IMG/VR virus record: IMGVR_UViG_3300021142_000070
Span: 1 to 41,534 of that record
Length of the DNA stretch: 41,534 nt
Origin: a virus
Reading direction: 5' to 3' (one strand)
The notes below the pieces were generated by a model. The model was not told the DNA's origin. It did no database searches and worked only from the letters and a program-made list of their open reading frames with translations. Below, one piece after another: positions 39,201-41,534 of the stretch. Position 1 is the first letter of the stretch. Each line of letters starts with the position of its first letter. The position numbers and the translations under genes were made by a program.

Positions 39201-41534
39201 TGTAATAATTAAAGTAAGGTTGAGATTTGCTATAACCTTTAACTTCAAATCCTGTAGATAATTTTGTAATAACTACACCACTGTATGTGATTTTTTTAGT
39301 AGGGTTTGAAGAATTTAAAAATACTTGATAACTTTCTTTTGGAATAAACACACTACCAGTTGCTGACGGAGTTTTACTTTCAAGCAACAAATTAAATTGA
39401 TTTTGATTTGTAAATGATCCAACTCTGTAACTTAATTGTGGAGTAATTAATTTTAAATCAGACTGATAAGAATTGTAAGAATTTTGATTGTTACTAAAAA
39501 TAATATTTAAAATAAGATCAACTACATAATTTACAATACCAGCAGTTTGCACTCTAGTTGTACTAGAATAAATGCTTGGGATTAAAATATCCGAAGGTTG
39601 AATACGTAGATTAGTATCTTTATAAACTAGTTGTCCAGCTTTGTTACGCACGACTCTTGATCTATCTAACAATAAACCAAAAGTTTTTGCAGGAGTCAAT
39701 AACATTGAAGAAATTATTACACCAAATGGATAGTAACTACTACGTCTCCATGCGGCTTCTATCGGGCTTACATCGCCAAATACAAAATCGTTTCCAGTGC
39801 TTTCTGTTATTACACCTTGTGCTAATCCAGAACGAATAGGACTTAATAAATCACCGTTCTCGTTAACTGGCAAATAATTTAACAAAAATGGTCTAGCATA
39901 TTTGTCTACAGTAATAACAGGAACGCCAGGTTCTCTTATAGTTCCAGTAGATAAATCTGTCCATAAAATTAAGTTATCGCTGGTATATGGAGCAGGTCCG
40001 TATACAGAAGTCCACCAAGATGGTTCAGTACTAAATCCTAACATCTCCCAAGGACATAGATGTGGACGATCTGTATCTAACATCCAACGATATATGCCTC
40101 TCCAGAATCCGGGAGTAGCGGCTTGATTTGGAGCAGAATCGCCTGAATAGTTATAAGTAAACGTGTTTGAACGATCATAACTTAAAGGTTTAGTAAAGTC
40201 AACTCCAACTAAACCAGCCCACTGATAAAAATTAGGTGCAAGTACTTGATTAAATTCTGCAAGAGAATAATCATTAGTTCTGCTGTATCCAGGAATGATG
40301 TCGTTTACATCAAAAATATTTGAATCGTATTTTACTTTAATATTATTGTAGATTCGTAATTCTAGTTCTAATATTAATGCATCTCTGTAGTCACCGTAAG
40401 CGGCAATAATACTGCCATCGTGTCCTTGTATTACTTCAATCGGATCAAGTAAAGTAGTATCTAAATAAATCTGTGGGATATATGCAGGCCATAAACCTAA
40501 TTTAGTAGGAGTTGCTGGAACAAAACAACCGTCAGTTGATTCATATTCAACTGTGGTAATTGTGTCTCCGTTATTCATTGCTACGCTACTAGATATTTCT
40601 ATAAATCCTTGACTATTAAATGTATAATCTCTTTGATATACCAATTGAGATCCATTTAAATAAACGCCAACTGCTTTATTAGATAATGTATCTAAAGAAA
40701 ATGCGTTAGACAATGGATATGTTTTTATTCTATAATCAACAACAGTTAAATCAGTAGAAACATTTGCTCCGTATGGAACCATATCACTAAAATAGTAAGG
40801 TGCAGTATTAGGTCTGTTTGAATTAATTTTTTGCATAATTAATTCAATTAATTGAACAGTATCACCGTCAACACCTAATGAGCTAGCAATTTCAATAAAA
40901 TTTCGTTTGAAGCTATTATAATCATCTCTAGCAGTTTCTAGAGCCTTGATAATATTATTTGTTTCTGATGCAATATGATAAATTGCAAGGCTTAGAGGGC
41001 CGCTGTGTTGTACAAATTTTGTACCATACTGAGTAATGTTACCTAAATCTCTTAAATTTCCATCGCCCGGAAAGACTCCTAAAAATTCGTTAGAAGGCAA
41101 ATTATCAATTATACTAGACACATGGTCAGTAACTTCACCTAAAGTAAATGTACCAATATCTGCATTTAAAGGATTGTTTTGTAAATTAGTAGGTATTTCG
41201 TAATACCCATTAGAGTTAACTGGCTGACTAGCAAAAGAACGAATTGTTAAAACATCTGTTGTTTTGATAGATGTTTTTAAGACTACAGTATAATAAGCTG
41301 TACCTTTTACTAATGTCCACAAAGTTGAATCTAATCTAATTCCATTTACATAAATTTTTACAGTTAAATCACTAAGATTATTAACATCATCATAAATGTC
41401 AATATTAAAATTATTTGTTAATCCAGAATTTTTGTAGATTCTTACAGCGGCTTGTAATGTTGTAGTGTTACAAATTTGCCAGCCGTTTACATATACAGGA
41501 TTTCCTGCATAGTCAGAACTAACTAAGTATCCGG
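27238..41534 (-). CDS. giant tail/virion structural protein, N-terminus outside the window
   Basis: The frame is open from the window's right edge to TAA at 27238: at least 4764 residues. The TTG at 41322 is an internal Leu. It is a mosaic of beta-rich modules. From the N-terminal side: a domain with DYSLAEFNQVLAPNFYQWAG; short W-x5-Y-x2-G-x2-V strand pairs like CBM5/12 sugar-binding folds (near 39010-39145, 38620-38757, 38070-38212, 36590-36755, 31450-31600, 27555-27692); a conserved block with FYEEWAIRVGQYGAA; a beta-propeller-like stretch (about 35430-37000); Gly-rich GSGY modules (32910-33130, 34090-34250); EVKPYRTKIREYVSQY; EIRGERIEYF with QLRRGTLGTG; and tandem repeats near the C-terminus. 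Several blocks recall giant proteins of marine T4-like phages. Probably baseplate or tail, with sugar contact. Late expression is likely. Confidence 0.85.
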   Translation of the reverse strand, partial: GYLVSSDYAGNPVYVNGWQICNTTTLQAAVRIYKNSGLTNNFNIDIYDDVNNLSDLTVKIYVNGIRLDSTLWTLVKGTAYYTVVLKTSIKTTDVLTIRSFASQPVNSNGYYEIPTNLQNNPLNADIGTFTLGEVTDHVSSIIDNLPSNEFLGVFPGDGNLRDLGNITQYGTKFVQHSGPLSLAIYHIASETNNIIKALETARDDYNSFKRNFIEIASSLGVDGDTVQLIELIMQKINSNRPNTAPYYFSDMVPYGANVSTDLTVVDYRIKTYPLSNAFSLDTLSNKAVGVYLNGSQLVYQRDYTFNSQGFIEISSSVAMNNGDTITTVEYESTDGCFVPATPTKLGLWPAYIPQIYLDTTLLDPIEVIQGHDGSIIAAYGDYRDALILELELRIYNNIKVKYDSNIFDVNDIIPGYSRTNDYSLAEFNQVLAPNFYQWAGLVGVDFTKPLSYDRSNTFTYNYSGDSAPNQAATPGFWRGIYRWMLDTDRPHLCPWEMLGFSTEPSWWTSVYGPAPYTSDNLILWTDLSTGTIREPGVPVITVDKYARPFLLNYLPVNENGDLLSPIRSGLAQGVITESTGNDFVFGDVSPIEAAWRRSSYYPFGVIISSMLLTPAKTFGLLLDRSRVVRNKAGQLVYKDTNLRIQPSDILIPSIYSSTTRVQTAGIVNYVVDLILNIIFSNNQNSYNSYQSDLKLITPQLSYRVGSFTNQNQFNLLLESKTPSATGSVFIPKESYQVFLNSSNPTKKITYSGVVITKLSTGFEVKGYSKSQPYFNYYSYISSGTAINIGGISESVATWTQGQQYIVGQVVQYGNAYYRTTVKNVAGVSFDKTMFTQLPSLPIVGGVTAIFRDTWNKNTLNVAPYGTQFATVQEVVDFLLGYEQYLIDQGFVFDDFNGNLNAVTNWSTSAKEFMFWTTQNWAGGQTLWTDWLPNQLYSYGTIVRYNGEYYSAQYNIPELDTFDTTQWIALPGLSNVGSSVISLSPSANKITFTTDLTVVDNISNPFNKYEIFKVDSTPLQPSELDSYRENNVVSYSPRGTAGIYCASFYLIQNEHVVIIDNTDIFNDVIYNPPSGYRRERIKVSGYVTEGWYGGLDIPGFIYDGAKVQNWQPWQDYNMADIISYQGNYYSANKFIAGASVFNSVEWLRLKNQPTAQLLPNWTNTATQFIDFYGLDIDNFNIQQQQFAQHLIGYQTRQYLDNIIQDPVSEFKFFQGMIRDKGTQNVLNHLFNVLSNDGTESLTFYEEWAIRVGQYGAAKAFENFEVVIDQNEYKNNPQGYYLTTRKNNKVSTVINQLTPNEIYVKPLGYDNQPFPVLENPDPVLRSAGYVNPIDVTFKLGYISDILNYDVSLLGNGQYVWTAFSENTWNIYRFTDLQIRVLNVSYSTDTKTLTLTTQNLIVLKAGDYIGLDQVASIKGFYKVASVSLNSFTVVTPTAITIPSPFTNTSEVVVYVLTTQRTSSMDTLDKLLLSHLKPKTLIWTDDDGSGKWAVWQYNSVYATQNIPNATPSTNFNFGSSLSINTQGSILAVSNSQGTVSIFDKVGRSVKWEARGHLLEPFISKNGIVNADQVATVTAISADGTWLVTGSPNAGYARTNYKGVYNSSSTYAINSVVAVQNSTNNYSYYQAYRAVPINTPTTNTTYWYAVPYVDVNQVQGSDSSLANQGVISIYLKDLDNNYNLVDTIISPLPSANEQFGSSLIFGNNTLYVGAVGYNNGAGRVYKLSYSSTVRVETQYNPVGSINSTLAVTSTNGIRVGMIVSGVGFTSGQTVDAVLSETTLELSGTPDTGVIPSGMLQFITNSWAYDWTENYVGTGTNALGSNLSISSDASTLAITAVGTAHIYKNTGNGLEEIQVLTGSDAYFGKAIAISPDGTYIAASDDTSGNVSQQGNVTVYQYSNGTYTSSQTLVNHQPETNGLFGNKIAFMDDTTIVVYSKNGDSTITTTFDNDTTTFDKSSTNFLTVEVNSGRVDIYDKYHNVWVFSESLESENLPSDGYGTGFAVGANQVIVSAPNASDQSLASGQVYSYGKQNDTYSWSIYEQQDVVPDVNKIRKAFLYDQTLGKLVTYLDIVDPLQGKIPGPAQEEITYQTFYDPASYSYSDGTAGVVLNTNEFWADIPVGQLWWDLRTTKFLENNFNDPSYRNSAWNTLAEGASVDIYEWVSTNLLPSNWDNLADTPSGIAIGISGTSLYGNSAYSVTQVYDNISKTFRNTYYFWVKNRKIVPASTSGRNMAANDVSLLIANPRAQGYTCLAITGVDTFSLVNAAGYLKGTEVILAIEYWVIDKTDQNVHSQWKLISNDTLVNLPAVIEQKWFDSLCGIDEGGRSVPDPTLPIKLRYGIENRPRQSMFVNRIEALKEFIESVNTTLSTYQTTELKDISSLESYDPIPNPIYGLYDKIVDTYEELGFASIGYFSVPVLTPIITNGSITGITVINSGKGYVYAPYVTIIGSGEGAVVRTTINALGEITGATIINGGTGYNSGTQCSVRSYSVLVNSDSTSSDTWSIYSYNTISKQYSKVLTQGYDVRKYWSYMDWYETGFSQFSAPDITVNNFVDLNTTQDIFFNQARNNTIGNGQLVKVLNGNANKWVLLYRYSSVVSVDWTQSYRVVGIQDGTIQFNTNLYEFAGTDIGYDSSIFNTSNFDVQASAELRIILNTIKNNILINDLKQNYLDLFLNGLRYAHSEQPFIDWAFKTSFVRATHNVGQLSQPVNYPVDNLSNFQDYVAEVKPYRTKIREYVSQYTSIDTNQSAVTDFDLQPNYSNTKIKPVETTFINNSISVVDPTIQNYPWKFWLDNVGFSIIEIKIVSGGSGYASAPVVIIDQPTGANSVPATAKAFITNGVVNRILLTNIDTYGRAGSGYLSAPSVTLYGGLDKGGVAAKAVAIIGNSVVRSTSTELRFDRVNQTYYLANLQQVDSFTGTGSKLQYVLTWAPDIRAGESSVTVNGIPVLRELYALSVVSSTASGYTQYTGKITFASAPATGSTIVVKYNKAPSVLTAVDRIQYYYNPASGQLGKDLGQLMTGVDYGGVVVSGLGFDVAGGWGSAPYLTDAWDSRPATFKDYSVQVTGNTHVFTLPYTPANGTAINIYFSRLITTSYVSDGVSLQYAYDLSLLDVSVNVVTVTQTTAITATYVPSQIVNGITFISSGYTLVVSDTTGIVPGMIVSGTGFSRRQKVVNVVNSTTLTIDNVADTAPSGLITFSNLAGGFVLTVSDTTGLAVGDVVTASTAHGTIFAYGTTVTAVNSSTSVTLNQVLYSTITPGTNINFTKNLVEPTDVVINASGTIQLLEAYASGSTINIIGQKPPVRLDDPYYGMSATQNWATGTVYAVNDLVLYNSISYICKTAHTAASSWSIDFAQGYWKLINTNAIIPTPVIGVSVITNVVEGGAGGATLTISSYSGVDDGGSASTVESSIIDGGIIDDSPTNVIEIPATFTVLPGDEFILRESTSDGSISTPDANYDTSMDGGNLTYSTATGIAADDIVVDGDGFVTPTSSPAPEEVVPGQVVDALSIKVYDKSQAGSAAIKVNSQITDGITNTYSIGQTPNSPRALIVKLGNNIQTYGTDYSIDYTNGTVTFTPSGNSILSTGQLVTIFSVGFNGTNILDLDYFVGDGVTTEFITRAPWITPVTSLIYVDGISTPANLFKTDSTYTFTNAIGIRFITPPAVGKLINFIIVSGNQQTFATTKTERITATGSSTYTLTYPIGITLPNESNMIVRVNQQILSAPVNNYFTIGNDQLTYTLDPSKALPYSTTVDNVLVYAEGSTLTFGSDYTVDPAGISVTINQNIYAEYEGKSLIVSIITNEGYTYNPISSQITFAQGSVPSNGDVVEIISNYLQDILDIERTEVQYSSTFTLTPGTIEFFKYNALGGGLIQLDRPVINADYVWVIKNKTLLSSGTDYKLNEDLQSLRLAKPLRSSDVLELITFGSNILPSAGISYMQFKDMLNRVRYIRLNANKQTTLVQDLKWNDTQIVVNDASQLDQPNAAANRPGVIEIRGERIEYFNVNGNVLSQLRRGTLGTGVYNLNKSGSYVQGIGASEYIPYTDTTVTETVKSSGQGVPRTTGTVLSTTSSVAEPIANFGITTTSGQLSVSTGQYYVGQVITISGQPVHSTLNGVVSLGTNGQFSCLPTTVTLASGQSVIINNSTANAPIIGLAITGTSGQFSCSSSPVPLVVGQQVTLIGLVTVSRFLSGVTINNTSGLFQCTYSNTLLQVGQTVTVTGTFGGGGGILGYTSGTTYTISATDGHSNFTLITSPTTFTAVSATNIIGTGSGAVFNVYAANRGYKVTIASAGTGYAVGNTMKILGGALGGTNVTNDLLISVAGVSNGTITAISVSGVSNYGDPLITTSGVPTGVTWQLVAGSGSIQNYVSPETYKISATNGSSTFTLTTLDNQPLVTTVGTPADGIVIDTGLNVSLNPGSITGYVGNQQRYYIIATNGSTQFTLSATYNGSAVTTTLGSMYGQQYSVSAATINNYSNPKNYYVVATNGTSTMTLSETLGGPPVTTTIGTPSGLIASVPNSIITVSDNSGLVALQKFVVTGAGGGGLTAGTYYIVNPSVGTNQITLATSLSLAEAGKPIGTLTTATLSNTSFTSGGQDISIGFVPANADQIEVFVGGYDNVSWSPDTAYKVGTIVSVGAYTYRCSTAHTSSSSFGNDLSNWYFFVENIRLRKSAYSVFNINKAPYSPAGDVNFAEDFIVDGTTSIITLTNPLSLGTQVTVVKRSGIAWDGNKSGTTVNQTVAPSVNILNDSSAIANFIRAELGIWYTDYKS
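28020..28850 (-). repeat. YxxxATNGS-x-FTL tandem modules in the giant protein
   Basis: Four copies of a strand element of the type YYIIATNGSTQFTLS occur: YYVVATNGTSTMTLS, YYIIATNGSTQFTLS, YKISATNGSSTFTLT and YTISATDGHSNFTLI. They centre near 28110, 28243, 28417 and 28825; the first three are followed by VTT and a turn. They are divergent at DNA level, which argues for old duplication with selection on the protein. Confidence 0.65.
28900..29310 (-). repeat. tandem ~38-residue GQFSC-type repeats in the giant protein
   Basis: Four successive copies of S-G-x-F-x-C or related, followed by LxVGQxVTIxG, centre near 28950, 29065, 29180 and 29290, a period of about 111-116 bases. Elements include GQLSVSTGQ, GQFSCLPTT, GQFSCSSSP and GLFQCTYSN. 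They look like a tandem beta domain array. Confidence 0.65.
35430..37000 (-). other. beta-propeller-like region of the giant protein
   Basis: Repeated blade-like segments such as FGSSLSINTQGSILAVSNSQ, VTAISADGTWLVTGSPNAGY, LSISSDASTLAITAVGTAHI, AIAISPDGTYIAASDDT and GFAVGANQVIVSAPNASDQS carry the S-x-DG-x-x-L/I-A/V pattern of FG-GAP/WD-type blades. About six or seven blades can be made out, with one sugar-binding-like strand pair inserted. It suggests a propeller domain on the tail used for binding. Confidence 0.55.

Noticed and set aside
41320-41322. TTG as the start of the giant protein
   Set aside because: The frame stays open for 70 more codons to the edge of the window and reads as the same kind of protein, so TTG here is an internal Leu.

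Overview
The window is a gene-dense, AT-rich piece of a tailed-phage genome of the T4-like (contractile-tail) type, most likely from an aquatic bacterial host. The evidence is a T4 RNase H-type exonuclease, many small overlapping ORFs of the kind found in marine T4-like phages, a block of tail genes with a collar-domain fibre and a giant tail protein, and T4-type late promoter octamers (TATAAATA, GATAAATA, AATAAATA) in front of structural genes. No integrase, transposase, tRNA, CRISPR array or terminase is visible. The host cannot be named from the sequence; 'aquatic' rests on recalled family resemblance, not on a search.

Right-pointing half (2-15144): about 33 genes, mostly joined by ATGA-type or longer overlaps. 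In order: a truncated T-fold-like protein; a GT-B glycosyltransferase; two small virion-like proteins flanking a cupin; a phosphoribosyltransferase; small membrane or coiled-coil proteins; GTP cyclohydrolase I (folE) and a QueE-like radical SAM enzyme, which suggest 7-deazaguanine synthesis; the exonuclease; a run of conserved unknowns; a MoxR-type AAA+ ATPase followed by a metallopeptidase-like/VWA protein; more conserved unknowns; and flavin-dependent thymidylate synthase (thyX). Host-type promoters stand before folE, moxR and the VWA gene. A strong intrinsic terminator closes the block.

Left-pointing half (15092-41534): reading leftward from the right edge there is a giant structural protein of at least 4764 residues whose N-terminus is outside the window, a 202-residue virion protein, three fibre proteins sharing an N-terminal module (one with a tail collar domain), and two further paired structural proteins. 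An operon of six overlapping genes follows, four of them GT-A-like glycosyltransferases in two paralogous pairs, driven by its own TTGACA promoter with a palindrome over the -10. The two halves converge and overlap by 53 bp at thyX.

Working picture (inference): the right-pointing genes are largely early/middle functions (nucleotide supply, DNA modification, replication, ATPase/VWA remodelling) and the left-pointing genes are late tail genes plus a sugar-transfer cassette that may decorate fibres or alter host glycans. No gap without a gene exceeds about 105 bases. The least explained elements are the MoxR/VWA pair with its hairpin-in-promoter, the four-glycosyltransferase cassette, the QueE with a very wide cluster loop, and the giant repeat-built tail protein.
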